Assembly (NCBI GenBank): GCA_023459215.1
Contig: JAEWVF010000088.1
Span: forward strand, 1 to 32,085
Length of the DNA stretch: 32,085 nt
Source of the DNA: Chloroflexota bacterium
GTDB taxonomy: Bacteria > Chloroflexota > Anaerolineae > Anaerolineales > Villigracilaceae
Direction: 5' to 3'
Notes under the pieces: generated by a model
Seen by the model: the letters and a program-made list of their open reading frames with translations, nothing else
The model's database searches: none
Told to the model about the DNA's origin: nothing
Translations under genes and position numbers: made by a program
Shown here: positions 6,549 to 14,877 of the stretch, in pieces
Position numbering within the stretch: position 1 is the stretch's first letter
Layout: each line of letters opens with the position of its first letter

Positions 6549-8786
6549 ATGGACAACAAGCAACAAAATAACGCCCCTCAGCCCGAACCGGCCCAACCCC
6601 GACGCAGATCAGATCAGCAAATGGCAGAATTCAACAACAGCATGTCTGCCCTGCGCACCGAAGCGGACCGCGCGCGCGGCGTCTTCGGCTTTGGCCGGCG
6701 CATTATCGTCCCACCCGATGAAATCCACGTTGTGGTCGGGGATGGTTTGCACATTGCAGCCATGTCAAACGACCGCAAAGTGTTCGGGCAGAGCGCCGAA
6801 CGCCCATCCCGTTACTGGTTGAACTCGCTGACCCAGGTTATCAAGCTCAAGACCATCAGCTTCACCGTCCCAATCCGCGGGATCAACGATGAGGGTGTGG
6901 AAGCACTCGATAATAGCAAGGTCAGCTTCCGGCTATGGGCGCACGCCGTGGCCAAGCTCAACCCCGAAAAAGCGGATACCGCCGCCCAGCGCGTCGGTCT
7001 GGATACGGGCGGCCTGATCAACACCATCACCGAGGTTGGCACCGCCGAGTTGATCGCCGCCGCGGCTACGATGGGCTTGCAGGACATCATCGCCAACCGC
7101 CAAAAACTGGCCGAAATTGCCTTCCCGAAAGTCAACCAGATTCTGTCCGAGTTGGGGTACGACCTGGCCCTGCTGACCATCACCCAATTGGAGGGCAAGG
7201 CTTACCACAAGCTGGTCGAACAGGCCGAATCGCGCATCTCGAAAGAGACCAGCATCGCCACCAACAAGGAACAGGTGCAGGAACTGCAGGATGACCAGGG
7301 CCGCGAACGCACCGAGGCCGAAATCCGGGCTGCGACCGAGAAAAAGCTGGCATCCGAACGGCTGGATGCCGAACGCGAAGTCGAAACCGCCACCCTTTCG
7401 CAGCAGGAAGCCCTGGCTGTCCGCCGCCACGAGTTGGAAGTCAAGCAACTGGAACTGGCCAAATCTGCCGCAACCGCCGCGCACGAAACCGACATCGCCA
7501 AAGTGCAGCTCGGCCAGACCCTCGGCCAGGCCGAAGCAGAAAAATCGGCATCGTTAGCCCGCCTGCAAAAAGAGCGCGAAGCCGAATTGCGCGCCCTGGA
7601 GCAGCAGAAAAATGCAACCATCAAGCTGGCTGAAACCAAAGCCGAGGCTGAACGCCTGGCCATGGAACAAATCCGCCAGATCGAGCGCGCCGCCGAGCGC
7701 ACCCAGGCCGAAGCCGAGCGCCTGCGCGCCGAACAGTTGGCCGCCGCCGAACGCGCCAAGGAAATTGCGCTGGTTGAAGCCAACAAACTGGGCGAATCGA
7801 TGAAAGTGGAGGCCGAAGCCGAGGCCCGCGCCTTGCAATTGCGCACCGAGGCCCAGACCAAGGCCGAACTGATCAAGGCCGACGCCGAATCGACCGCCAC
7901 CGAAAAACGCGCCCGCGCAGCCAAAATCCGCGCCGAGGCCACCCGCGCTGAATCGGCGGCCCAGGGTCTGGCCGAGGCCGAAGTCGAGGCCGCCCGCGTG
8001 CAGGTTGCCGAAAAGCAGGTAGTCGTCAACCGCGCCGACGGGTTGGCCCAGGCCGAAGTCGCCCGCGCCCAGGCCGAGGTGGAAGCGGAGCGCATCCAGC
8101 GCTTGAAGGAAGTCGAAATCAATGCCCAGCAAAAACTGGTCGATCTGTACGAAAAAGCTCCCGTCCTGGTCGAGTTGGAAAAGATGAAGCTCGAACACGC
8201 CCACCGTGAGCGGATCGTCACCATGCAGGTCGAAGCCTACAAGGAAGCCTTCATGGCAATGGCGCCAGGCGTCAAGGTTCACATTTACGGCAACGGCGGG
8301 CAGACCAGCAAAATCATCACCGACCTGATGAGTTTTTCACAGGGCATCAGCCTGCTGGGCGAGGAAGTACCGCTGGTCGGGCGGATTCTCAATCCCAACA
8401 ACACAACCGCTGCTGGCGAACCCGGCGAGGTGGAGCCTTCGACCGTCAACTGGATGCGCGACAACCTGGGCAACTTCGCCCCATACATCCAAGACATCAT
8501 GACCGAGGTCAATCCGCGCGTTTTCTCCAGTCTGAAGGTCAGCGATATGGTTGACCGTCTGACCCCGGTCATCGCCGGCAAGGAAGACCTGGCCAGCAGC
8601 CTCGACCAATTACGCCAGGACGCCAATTTCCGGGTTGTCGGCGACCTGCCGGTTGTGCCAATCCTGAAGTTGTTTGGCATCAATCTGGGAGATGGCAAAA
8701 AACAGGCCAAACCCGCAGTCGATATGGATACGGACACGGTTGCGCCAGCAGAATCCATTGCTGTCGCAGAAGACAAAAAAGCCTGA
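6549..8786 (+). CDS. SPFH/flotillin-like coiled-coil protein
   Basis: This 745-residue protein has a polar N-terminus (1-45), then an SPFH/band-7-like domain at about 48-230 (GRRIIVPPDEIHVVVGDGLHI onward). A very long Ala/Glu/Arg-rich coiled coil spans about 230-570, with many AEAE and AERLRAEQ heptads. The C-terminal region runs from about 575 to 745, beginning with a flotillin-like VHIYGNGGQTSKIITDLM. Flotillins scaffold membrane microdomains, but no hydrophobic anchor is visible here, so it may be peripheral or form a soluble assembly. The 170-residue tail (SLKVSDMVDRLTPVIAGKEDL ... FGINLG) is longer than in common flotillins. AAAGGAG at 6536-6542 supports ATG 6549. It stands alone between terminators and has no NfeD partner beside it. 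Confidence 0.75.
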   Translation: MDNKQQNNAPQPEPAQPRRRSDQQMAEFNNSMSALRTEADRARGVFGFGRRIIVPPDEIHVVVGDGLHIAAMSNDRKVFGQSAERPSRYWLNSLTQVIKLKTISFTVPIRGINDEGVEALDNSKVSFRLWAHAVAKLNPEKADTAAQRVGLDTGGLINTITEVGTAELIAAAATMGLQDIIANRQKLAEIAFPKVNQILSELGYDLALLTITQLEGKAYHKLVEQAESRISKETSIATNKEQVQELQDDQGRERTEAEIRAATEKKLASERLDAEREVETATLSQQEALAVRRHELEVKQLELAKSAATAAHETDIAKVQLGQTLGQAEAEKSASLARLQKEREAELRALEQQKNATIKLAETKAEAERLAMEQIRQIERAAERTQAEAERLRAEQLAAAERAKEIALVEANKLGESMKVEAEAEARALQLRTEAQTKAELIKADAESTATEKRARAAKIRAEATRAESAAQGLAEAEVEAARVQVAEKQVVVNRADGLAQAEVARAQAEVEAERIQRLKEVEINAQQKLVDLYEKAPVLVELEKMKLEHAHRERIVTMQVEAYKEAFMAMAPGVKVHIYGNGGQTSKIITDLMSFSQGISLLGEEVPLVGRILNPNNTTAAGEPGEVEPSTVNWMRDNLGNFAPYIQDIMTEVNPRVFSSLKVSDMVDRLTPVIAGKEDLASSLDQLRQDANFRVVGDLPVVPILKLFGINLGDGKKQAKPAVDMDTDTVAPAESIAVAEDKKA

Positions 8787-8805
8787 TCCGTTGAACTGAA
8801 CCACA

Positions 8806-8838
8806 AAAGACCCGCTCCAGCGCGTGGAGCGGGTCTTT
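8806..8838 (+). terminator. Intrinsic terminator of the SPFH gene
   Basis: AAAGACCCGCTCCA, loop GCGCG, then the 14-base complement ending TCTTT. This perfect 14-bp stem starts 20 bp after the stop codon. Confidence 0.9.
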
Positions 8839-8881
8839 CTGTAAAAAATGGCTAAACGTCTCCGAATTCACATTTTTTGTC

Positions 8882-8909
8882 TTGACAAATCTGCTTCGCG
8901 GCATATAAT
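8882..8909 (+). promoter_or_regulatory. Sigma70-type promoter of the trpS-trp operon
   Basis: TTGACA at 8882-8887 and TATAAT at 8904-8909 are both perfect consensus hexamers, with a 16-bp spacer. Initiation would fall near 8916, giving a leader of about 650 nt before trpS that contains the T-box. This is the strongest promoter visible in the window, and no other clear promoter is seen before trpA ends. Confidence 0.9.
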
Positions 8910-9030
8910 CACGCCAACTTAACAAGCAAAAACAAAGACGTGGACGAGTACGCTTCAAAGCGATTTTCAGAGAGCCGGTGATTGGTGTGAATCCGGTAAA
9001 AGCGCAGAAGCCGAATGGCCCACCGAGTCG

Positions 9031-9091
9031 AGCGGGTGAACCCGCTGGTCGAGTGGTTGGTTGAGTAGCCACGAAGTGGCGTATCGAAACC
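9031..9091. repeat. Repeat hairpins embedded in the T-box leader
   Basis: AGCGGGT/ACCCGCT (9031-9037 with 9040-9046) is followed by a 33-bp unit at 9059-9091 with GGTT/AACC ends and an internal GCCAC-GAA-GTGGC hairpin. The second has the look of an interspersed repeat rather than a T-box stem, and it contains the GTAG tetranucleotide (9065-9068). Confidence 0.6.
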
Positions 9092-9280
9092 AAATCCCTA
9101 TCGAGACCAGCACCAGTAACCCAATCCGGGAACTCCCGTTACAGGGTGAGGGTATAAGCCAATCGAGGCCGTACCCGAAAAAAGTGACGCTGGCCTTTAT
9201 CCCTGTGCATCATCACAGGGATTTTTCTTAAGCCCCGAACAGCGGGAGAAGCGCAAGCGTAATTTGGGTGGTACCACGGG

Positions 9281-9318
9281 AGTCCCCTCTCGTCCCAACG
9301 GACGAAGGGGACTATTTT
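9281..9318 (+). terminator. T-box-controlled intrinsic terminator
   Basis: AGTCCCCT (9281-9288) pairs with AGGGGACT (9306-9313), continued by TCGTCC/GGACGA around loop CAAC. TATTTTG follows. The stem begins right after the antiterminator motif, as expected for mutually exclusive folding. Confidence 0.92.
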
Positions 9319-9380
9319 GTTAAGACTTGGCCCCAGCCGCTTTCCGAGATTTCTTGGAGGTTGGCAGCCAAAACTTGGAC

Positions 9381-9505
9381 GCGGATTACACGGGCCTTCG
9401 GCGCACGGAAAAGCACGGATTTCTCTTTTTGTGTGACCTAGCGGACTAAGCGGTTTGAGAAAAAAACTTATCCGTGTAAATCCGTGCAACCCGTGTTATC
9501 CGTGT
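9381..9505. repeat. ACACGGAT-type repeat between T-box and trpS
   Basis: GGATTACACGG and GCACGGAT words at 9383-9420 face complementary ATCCGTG words at 9470-9505, so the stretch can fold as a long imperfect hairpin. It is the same type as 2490-2578 and occupies most of the 245 nt between the T-box terminator and trpS. Confidence 0.6.
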
Positions 9506-9564
9506 ACAAAGAGCCTAACCCGCAAAATTTGTATCGCTGAACCGCCAAAGAAGGAGAAACCCTT

Positions 9565-10614
9565 ATGCACAGCTCCAAACCCCGCCTGCTGACCGGCGAC
9601 CGCCCAACCGGCAAGCTGCATCTCGGTCATTATGTCGGCTCGCTGGCCAACCGTGTCAGGCTCCAGCACCAGTACGAATCCTTTTTCATCATTGCCGACC
9701 TGCACACCCTGACCACCCGCCCCGAGCGCGCCCACATCGGACAGATTCCGCTCTTCATCCGCGAGATCGTGCTCGATTACCTGGCGGTCGGCATCGACCC
9801 CGAAATCAGCACCATCTTCGTCCAGTCGGCCATCCCGGAGACCTACGAACTGAACCTGCTCTTCGAAATGCTGGTGACCGTCCCGCGCCTGGAACGGCTG
9901 CCCTCGCTCAAGGATATGGCCCGCGATGCCAATCTCGAAACGATGCCCTTTGGCCTGCTCGGCTACCCGGTGCTGCAAGCCGTCGATATCCTGCTGCCGC
10001 GCGCCCAGGCCGTGCCGGTCGGACGCGACAACCAGGCCCATGTCGAACTGGCGCGCGAAATGGCGCGGCGCTTCAACAACCTGTACGGAGAAGTGTTCCC
10101 CGAACCGGAGGACATCGTCGGTGAGGTACCAACCCTGATCGGCACGGACGGCAAAAACAAGATGAGCAAATCGCTCGGCAACGCCATCTTCCTGTCCGAT
10201 GACGCCGCCACGGTCGAACTCAAGGTCAAGGGCATGTACACCGACCCCAAACGCCTGCGCGCCACAGACCCCGGAACGGTCGAGGGCAACCCGGTTTTCG
10301 ATTATCACGAGGCCTTCAACCCTGACAAGAACGAAGTCGCCGAGTTGAAGGAACGCTACCGGGCCGGCAAAGTCGGCGATGTGGAAGTGAAAGCCAAACT
10401 GGCCCGCGCCCTGAACAACTTTCTAGAACCCATCCGCGAGAAACGCGCCTACTACCTGGCCCACCCCACCATCCCGCAAGATGTGCTCGCCAACGGCATC
10501 CGCCGGATGCAGGCCGAAGCCAAAGAGACGATGGAAATCGTCCGCGCCCACACCGGCTTATCCTATTCGCTCGATTTATTTGTAGACGAGATCGACATTT
10601 TTGGAAACGAGTAA
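9565..10614 (+). CDS. trpS: Tryptophanyl-tRNA synthetase
   Basis: A 349-residue class I aminoacyl-tRNA synthetase charging tRNA-Trp. The HIGH-type signature is HLGH (residues 19-22, in TGDRPTGKLHLGHYVG) and the KMSKS loop is intact at 199-203. The length is typical of bacterial TrpRS. GAAGGAG about nine bases upstream supports ATG 9565. It is first in the operon and directly behind the Trp T-box, so charging and biosynthesis are probably induced together by uncharged tRNA-Trp. trpE starts three bases after its stop codon, implying tight coupling. Confidence 0.97.
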   Translation: MHSSKPRLLTGDRPTGKLHLGHYVGSLANRVRLQHQYESFFIIADLHTLTTRPERAHIGQIPLFIREIVLDYLAVGIDPEISTIFVQSAIPETYELNLLFEMLVTVPRLERLPSLKDMARDANLETMPFGLLGYPVLQAVDILLPRAQAVPVGRDNQAHVELAREMARRFNNLYGEVFPEPEDIVGEVPTLIGTDGKNKMSKSLGNAIFLSDDAATVELKVKGMYTDPKRLRATDPGTVEGNPVFDYHEAFNPDKNEVAELKERYRAGKVGDVEVKAKLARALNNFLEPIREKRAYYLAHPTIPQDVLANGIRRMQAEAKETMEIVRAHTGLSYSLDLFVDEIDIFGNE

Positions 10615-10617
10615 ATT

Positions 10618-12078
10618 ATGGTCACTGAACTGATTCGCACCGGCGTCAAAATCGCCCCCATCGTCCGCCGCCTGCCCGCCGACCTCGACACCCCGGCCAG
10701 CGTTTATCTCAAAGTTCGCGGCAGCGGCCCCTCCTTCCTGCTCGAATCGGTCGAAGGCGGCGAACGCATCGCCCGCTACTCCTTTATCGGCCTGGAACCG
10801 CGCTACGAGTACCGGATCACAGGCCAGAGCGTGGAACGCCGCTCGGCAACTTCGGTCGAGCACATCCAAATCCCCGAGGGTCAGGACCCGCTCCATTACC
10901 TGCAATCCCAACTCGAGGGCTTCCACCCCGAACTGCCCGAAGGACTGCCGCGCTTCATCGGCGGCCTGGTTGGCTACCTGGGTTACGAAACCATCCGCTA
11001 CTTCGAGCCGCGCCTGCAAAAACACCTGCAAAATGGCAAGCTGCCCGAATCGGTTTTCCTGCTGGCCGATACCATCATCGCCTTCGACCACGCCCGCCAC
11101 ACCCTTGAACTGATCACCTATGCCTTTGATGGAGATGTGGAGGCGGCCAACCGCAAGCTGGATACCATTGAAGCGCGTTTGCTCGCTCCCACGCCGCTCC
11201 CGCTCGGAACGGACGCCCCCTCAGCGGCCACCGTTGAAGTGACCTCCAATCTGACCCAGGCCGAGTACGAGCAGGCCGTGCGGGTTGGCAAGGAACACAT
11301 TGCCGCCGGCGATATTTTCCAGGTGGTGCTCTCGCAACGCCTGTCGCGCCCGGCCCACGGCGACCCGTTCAACATCTACCGCGCCCTGCGGCGGCTGAAC
11401 CCCTCGCCCTACATGTACTTTTTCGACTTCGGCGACCTGGACGGGGAACCGTTCTACATCGTCGGCGCTTCACCTGAGATTTTCGTCCGTCTCGAAGGCC
11501 GCAAAGCCAGCCTGCGCCCCATTGCCGGGACGCGCCCACGAGGCACGGACATCGCCTCCGACGAAGCCCTGGCCGCCGACCTGCTGGCCGACCCGAAGGA
11601 ACGCGCCGAGCACCTGATGCTGGTCGACCTGGGCCGCAACGACCTGGGGAGGGTTTGCGAATTCGGCACGGTCAAAGTGCCTGAGTTTTTCACCATTGAA
11701 CGCTATTCGCACGTCATGCACATCGTCTCGCACGCCGAAGGGACGCTGCGCCCTGAACTGAGCGCCTTCGACCTGGTGCGGGCCACCTTCCCGGCTGGGA
11801 CGGTTTCCGGCGCGCCCAAAGTCCGCGCGATGGAAATCATCGCCGACCTCGAGCCGGATGCGCGCGGCCCCTACGCTGGCGCGATTGGCTACTTCTCCTT
11901 TGATGGCAACATGGACACCTGCATCGCCATCCGCACCCTGGTCGGTCACGGCGAGACGGTCAGCGTCCAGGCCGGGGCGGGCGTCGTCGCCGATTCTGAC
12001 CCGACCAAGGAATACGAAGAAACACTCAACAAAGCCCGCGCCGTTTTAAAAGCGGTTGAAATGGCGGAGAAGAGATAA
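10618..12078 (+). CDS. trpE: Anthranilate synthase component I
   Basis: The 486-residue chorismate-using subunit makes anthranilate with ammonia from TrpG. The N-terminal LLESVEGGERIARYSFIG carries the LLES element associated with tryptophan feedback binding. The C-terminal chorismate-binding domain has PIAGTRPRG, DLGRNDLGRV, HVMHIVSHAEG and FPAGTVSGAPKVRAMEII. No key residue appears lost. It begins three bases after trpS and is separated from trpG by a 187-bp repeat-filled gap. Confidence 0.96.
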   Translation: MVTELIRTGVKIAPIVRRLPADLDTPASVYLKVRGSGPSFLLESVEGGERIARYSFIGLEPRYEYRITGQSVERRSATSVEHIQIPEGQDPLHYLQSQLEGFHPELPEGLPRFIGGLVGYLGYETIRYFEPRLQKHLQNGKLPESVFLLADTIIAFDHARHTLELITYAFDGDVEAANRKLDTIEARLLAPTPLPLGTDAPSAATVEVTSNLTQAEYEQAVRVGKEHIAAGDIFQVVLSQRLSRPAHGDPFNIYRALRRLNPSPYMYFFDFGDLDGEPFYIVGASPEIFVRLEGRKASLRPIAGTRPRGTDIASDEALAADLLADPKERAEHLMLVDLGRNDLGRVCEFGTVKVPEFFTIERYSHVMHIVSHAEGTLRPELSAFDLVRATFPAGTVSGAPKVRAMEIIADLEPDARGPYAGAIGYFSFDGNMDTCIAIRTLVGHGETVSVQAGAGVVADSDPTKEYEETLNKARAVLKAVEMAEKR

Positions 12079-12099
12079 TGAAGAATGCGGAATAAACAA

Positions 12100-12200
12100 G
12101 TCCTGAGCGGAGCGTCCTTCGACTACGGGCTACGCAAACTACGCTTCGCCCTCCGCTCAGGACGCGGCACCTTATGCAAAAAAGCGAAGTCGAAGGATGT
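12100..12200. repeat. GAGCGGAG-family repeat between trpE and trpG
   Basis: The 13-bp perfect arms GTCCTGAGCGGAG (12100-12112) and complement (12151-12163) enclose a nested copy of the ...GACTACGGGCTACG... core. A partial copy follows to about 12200. A further outer match (AGAATGCGGAAT near 12081 and ATTCCGCACTCTGCATTC near 12223-12240) suggests nested insertions. It fills the trpE-trpG gap. Confidence 0.75.
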
Positions 12201-12265
12201 TTTCAGGCAAATTCTCCAATTCCGCACTCTGCATTCATCATTCTGCATTCAGAAAGGCCTTCCCT

Positions 12266-12829
12266 ATGCTCATCCTTATCGATAACTACGACTCCTTCAC
12301 TTATAACCTTGTCCAATACTTCGGCGAACTCGGCGCGGACATCCGCGTTTTTCGCAACAACCAGATCACGCTCGACGAGTTGATTGCGCTCAAGCCCTCG
12401 CACCTGGTCATCTCCCCTGGTCCCGGCGAACCCATCGCCGATGGCGGCATCTCTGCCGAGGCGATGCGCCACTTCACCGGCCAGATTCCCGTCCTGGGCG
12501 TTTGCCTCGGCCACCAGTGCCTGGGCGCAGTCTACGGCGGGAAAGTGTCCCGCGCTCAACGCTTGATGCACGGCAAAACCTCGCGCGTCCACCACTACGG
12601 CCAGGGACTGTTTGCCGGCATCCCCAGCCCCTTCGAAGCCACCCGCTACCACTCGCTGATCGTCGAATCGCCCGTCCCCGCCGAATTGGAAGTGACTGCC
12701 TTCACGTCCGAAGGCGAAATCATGGGTCTGAAACACAAAAACGCCGAAACTTACGGTGTCCAATTCCATCCCGAATCGATTCTGACCCAGCACGGCAAGC
12801 AGATTTTGCAGAACTTTCTGAATCTGTAA
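12266..12829 (+). CDS. trpG: Anthranilate synthase component II (glutamine amidotransferase)
   Basis: This 187-residue class I glutamine amidotransferase supplies ammonia to TrpE. It starts MLILIDNYDSFTYNLVQYF. The nucleophile is the first Cys in GVCLGHQCLG, and the catalytic His-Glu pair is in QFHPES. The frame extends upstream to 12197, but ATG 12266 matches the family N-terminus and follows AGAAAGG. The length is normal. An AT-rich TCGAATA-type repeat begins right after its TAA. Confidence 0.95.
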   Translation: MLILIDNYDSFTYNLVQYFGELGADIRVFRNNQITLDELIALKPSHLVISPGPGEPIADGGISAEAMRHFTGQIPVLGVCLGHQCLGAVYGGKVSRAQRLMHGKTSRVHHYGQGLFAGIPSPFEATRYHSLIVESPVPAELEVTAFTSEGEIMGLKHKNAETYGVQFHPESILTQHGKQILQNFLNL

Positions 12830-12830
12830 G

Positions 12831-12940
12831 TCGATATTCGACAAGTCGATATTCGGAAATCGAAAATTCGTTATTCGATAACTCGAACACCGAATAATGG
12901 ATAACGAATATCGAATATCGAATAACCAATATCGAGCAAC
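12831..12940. repeat. TCGAATA-family repeat between trpG and trpD
   Basis: About 110 bp of degenerate, alternating TCGATATTCG, CGAATAACGAATATCGAA words, AT-rich against a GC-rich background and partly self-complementary. Bases 12912-12931 are identical over 20 bp to 25540-25559 inside mfd. Confidence 0.8.
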
Positions 12941-12957
12941 TCCCCCCGGAGGCCCTT

Positions 12958-13983
12958 ATGCTAAAACCCTTTATCGCCCAAGTCATCAACCGCACCGATC
13001 TGACCGCCGACGAGGCCGAGCAGGCCATGACCATCATCATGACCGGACAGGCCACCCCGGCCCAAATCGGCGCTTACCTCGTCGCCCTGCGCATGAAAGG
13101 CGAAACCATCGAAGAAATCACCGGTTCGGTGCGCGCCATGCGGGCCGTTTCGGTCAAAGTGCCGGTCAGCGACCGTTCCAAGCCGGTTTATGATGTGGTC
13201 GGCACCGGCGGCGACGGCGCGCACACCTTCAACATCTCCACTGCTGCCGCCTTTGTCGTCGCCGGAACAGGCCGCCGGGTCGCCAAACACGGCAACCGCG
13301 CCGCCTCGTCCCAATGCGGCAGCGCCGACGTACTGGCCGCCCTCGGTCTCAATCTCGATCTGACCCCCGAACAGGTCGGCCAGGCCATCGACGAAATCGG
13401 CATCGGCTTCATGTTCGCGCCCAAATTCCACCCGGCCATGAAACATGCCGTCGGCCCGCGCAAAGAAATCGGCCAGCGCACCATTTTCAACGTCCTCGGT
13501 CCGCTCACCAATCCAGCCGGGGCCGATATCCAGCTGACCGGCGTCTACTCCCCCGCCCTGACCGAACCGCTTGCCCATGTGCTCAACGAACTCGGCAGCC
13601 AGGCCGCGCTCGTCATCCATGGCGCAGGCGGCACCGACGAACTCAGCCTGTTCGGCCCCAATCGCGTCAGTCACCTGCAAGATGGCGCAGTCCGCACCTA
13701 TGAACTCGACCCAGCCGACTACGGTCTGCCGCGCGCCACCATCGCCGACCTGCGCGGCGGCGACCCCGACCAGTCCGCCCAGATGATGCGCGATCTGTTT
13801 TCGGGTAAACTAACCGGCGCCCGCCGCGATGCCGTCCTGCTCAACACGGCCGGCACCCTCTCCGCCGAAACCGGCGATTTCAAGGCCGCCCTGGCCGAGG
13901 CCGAGGCCTCCCTTTCCAGCGGAGCGGCCCTCGCCAAGATGAACCAACTCGTCGAATTCAGCCAATCCTTTGCCACTGCGTAG
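12958..13983 (+). CDS. trpD: Anthranilate phosphoribosyltransferase
   Basis: The 341-residue enzyme transfers phosphoribose from PRPP to anthranilate. Family motifs are VVGTGGDGAHTFNISTAAAFV (PRPP loop, about residues 80-100), KHGNRAASSQCGSADVLAALG and RTIFNVLGPLTNPA. The length is normal and no repeat is inserted. GGAGG at 12947-12951 precedes ATG 12958. Its TAG stop is formed by the 27-bp palindrome at 13980. Confidence 0.96.
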   Translation: MLKPFIAQVINRTDLTADEAEQAMTIIMTGQATPAQIGAYLVALRMKGETIEEITGSVRAMRAVSVKVPVSDRSKPVYDVVGTGGDGAHTFNISTAAAFVVAGTGRRVAKHGNRAASSQCGSADVLAALGLNLDLTPEQVGQAIDEIGIGFMFAPKFHPAMKHAVGPRKEIGQRTIFNVLGPLTNPAGADIQLTGVYSPALTEPLAHVLNELGSQAALVIHGAGGTDELSLFGPNRVSHLQDGAVRTYELDPADYGLPRATIADLRGGDPDQSAQMMRDLFSGKLTGARRDAVLLNTAGTLSAETGDFKAALAEAEASLSSGAALAKMNQLVEFSQSFATA

Positions 13984-14006
13984 AGCAAGATAATATCTTG
14001 CGCCAC
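13980..14006. repeat. 27-bp stop-codon palindrome, copy 2
   Basis: Arms 13980-13992 and 13994-14006 around one base, 11 of 13 paired. TAG at 13981-13983 is the trpD stop. The core is CAAGATA/TATCTTG, a paired change relative to CGAGATA/TATCTCG in copies 1 and 4. Confidence 0.8.
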
Positions 14007-14013
14007 ACCCGCC

Positions 14014-14823
14014 ATGAAAAATATTCTCGAAACCATCCTCGACCAAAAACGCCTGGAAATCGCGGCGCTCGACGCCCCGGCCCTGCGCCGCGCCGCAGAG
14101 TCTTCCCCGCCCCCGCGCGATTTCCTCGCCGCAGTCACACGCCGCCGGAACAACCTCCCCCCGGCTTTGATTGCCGAACTCAAGCGCGCCAGCCCCTCGA
14201 AGGGAGTCCTGGCCCCGCACCTCGACCTGCTCGAGGTGGCCGACCTCTACACCCAAAACGGCGCCTCCGCCATCAGCGTTCTCACCGACGAGAAATTCTT
14301 CCAGGGCAAACTCGAAACCCTGCGCGAAATCCGCGCCCGCAGCCTGACACCTGACAACTCGCACCTGGCACTTCCCCTCCTGCGCAAAGACTTCACCATC
14401 GACGCGTCCCAAATCTACGAAGCCCGCGCCAACGGCGCAGACGCCATCCTGCTGATTGCCGCCGCCCTGCCCGATGACGCCCACTTCGCCGACCTGCACG
14501 CCTGCGCCCTCAGCCTGGGACTGACCGCCCTGGTCGAAGTCCATAACGAAGCCGAAACCGAACGCGCCCTGCGCATTCCCAGCATCCGGCTCATCGGCAT
14601 CAACAACCGCAACCTGGCCACCTTCGAAGTCTCGCTCACCACCACCGAACGCCTGCGCCCGCTCATCCCCGCCGACATCGCCGTCGTCGCCGAATCCGGC
14701 ATCTTCACCTCTGCCGATGCCGCCCGCCTGCAAAAAGCCGGCATAGATGCCATCCTGGTCGGCGAATCCATCGTCACTGCCCCAGACATCGCCGCCAAAG
14801 TGCGCGAACTTTCCGGTTTGTAG
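14014..14823 (+). CDS. trpC: Indole-3-glycerol phosphate synthase
   Basis: This 269-residue TIM barrel closes the indole ring from CdRP. Motifs present: IAELKRASPSKG, LLRKDFTID, EVHNEAE, IGINNRNLATFEV, VAESGI and VGESIV. Between REIRARS and LPLLRKDF lies an extra TPDNSHLA segment (about residues 111-119), encoded by a CCTGACACC-type repeat; relatives go almost directly from the helix into PVLRKDF. No Shine-Dalgarno sequence is clear before ATG 14014, which follows the trpD-end palindrome by seven bases. The TAG stop belongs to the next palindrome. Confidence 0.95.
   Translation: MKNILETILDQKRLEIAALDAPALRRAAESSPPPRDFLAAVTRRRNNLPPALIAELKRASPSKGVLAPHLDLLEVADLYTQNGASAISVLTDEKFFQGKLETLREIRARSLTPDNSHLALPLLRKDFTIDASQIYEARANGADAILLIAAALPDDAHFADLHACALSLGLTALVEVHNEAETERALRIPSIRLIGINNRNLATFEVSLTTTERLRPLIPADIAVVAESGIFTSADAARLQKAGIDAILVGESIVTAPDIAAKVRELSGL
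14341..14373. repeat. In-frame CCTGACACC-family segment inside trpC
   Basis: AGCCTGACACCTGA at 14341-14354 is identical to 29371-29384 in a lipoprotein linker, and GCACCTGGCAC follows. It encodes a short extra loop before the LRKDF strand while keeping the frame. Confidence 0.55.
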
Positions 14824-14867
14824 CGCGGGATGTTATCCCGCGTAGGCGGATTAGCAATCCGCCCCAC
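14820..14867. repeat. 27-bp stop-codon palindrome, copy 3, plus second hairpin
   Basis: CGCGGGAT (14824-14831) pairs with ATCCCGCG (14835-14842). TAG at 14821-14823 is the trpC stop. A second GTAG (14842-14845) overlaps GGCGGATT (14845-14852), which pairs with AATCCGCC (14856-14863). The two hairpins fill the trpC-trpF gap. Confidence 0.75.
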
Positions 14868-14877
14868 GAAAAAGCTT

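Larger units (their letters stand above)
8938..9318 (+). promoter_or_regulatory. Trp-specific T-box riboswitch leader
   Basis: T-box leaders sense uncharged tRNA and permit readthrough when it is scarce. Stem I has the 5' GAGTA element (8946-8950) and the conserved distal AGAGAGCCGGTGATTGGTGTGA block starting at 8969. Its specifier loop reads GAA-TGG, with the TGG tryptophan codon at 9016-9018. The antiterminator T-box motif TTTGGGTGGTACCACG lies at 9263-9278. The terminator at 9281-9318 competes with it. At about 380 nt the leader is longer than usual, because the section between Stem I and the antiterminator holds interspersed-repeat hairpins. The specifier agrees with trpS and the trp genes downstream. 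Confidence 0.93.

Noticed and set aside
12831..12940. AT-rich TCGAATA block as a replication origin or DnaA-box cluster
   Set aside because: The same pattern occurs in three other places, including inside mfd, and no DnaA-box consensus or dnaA gene is present.
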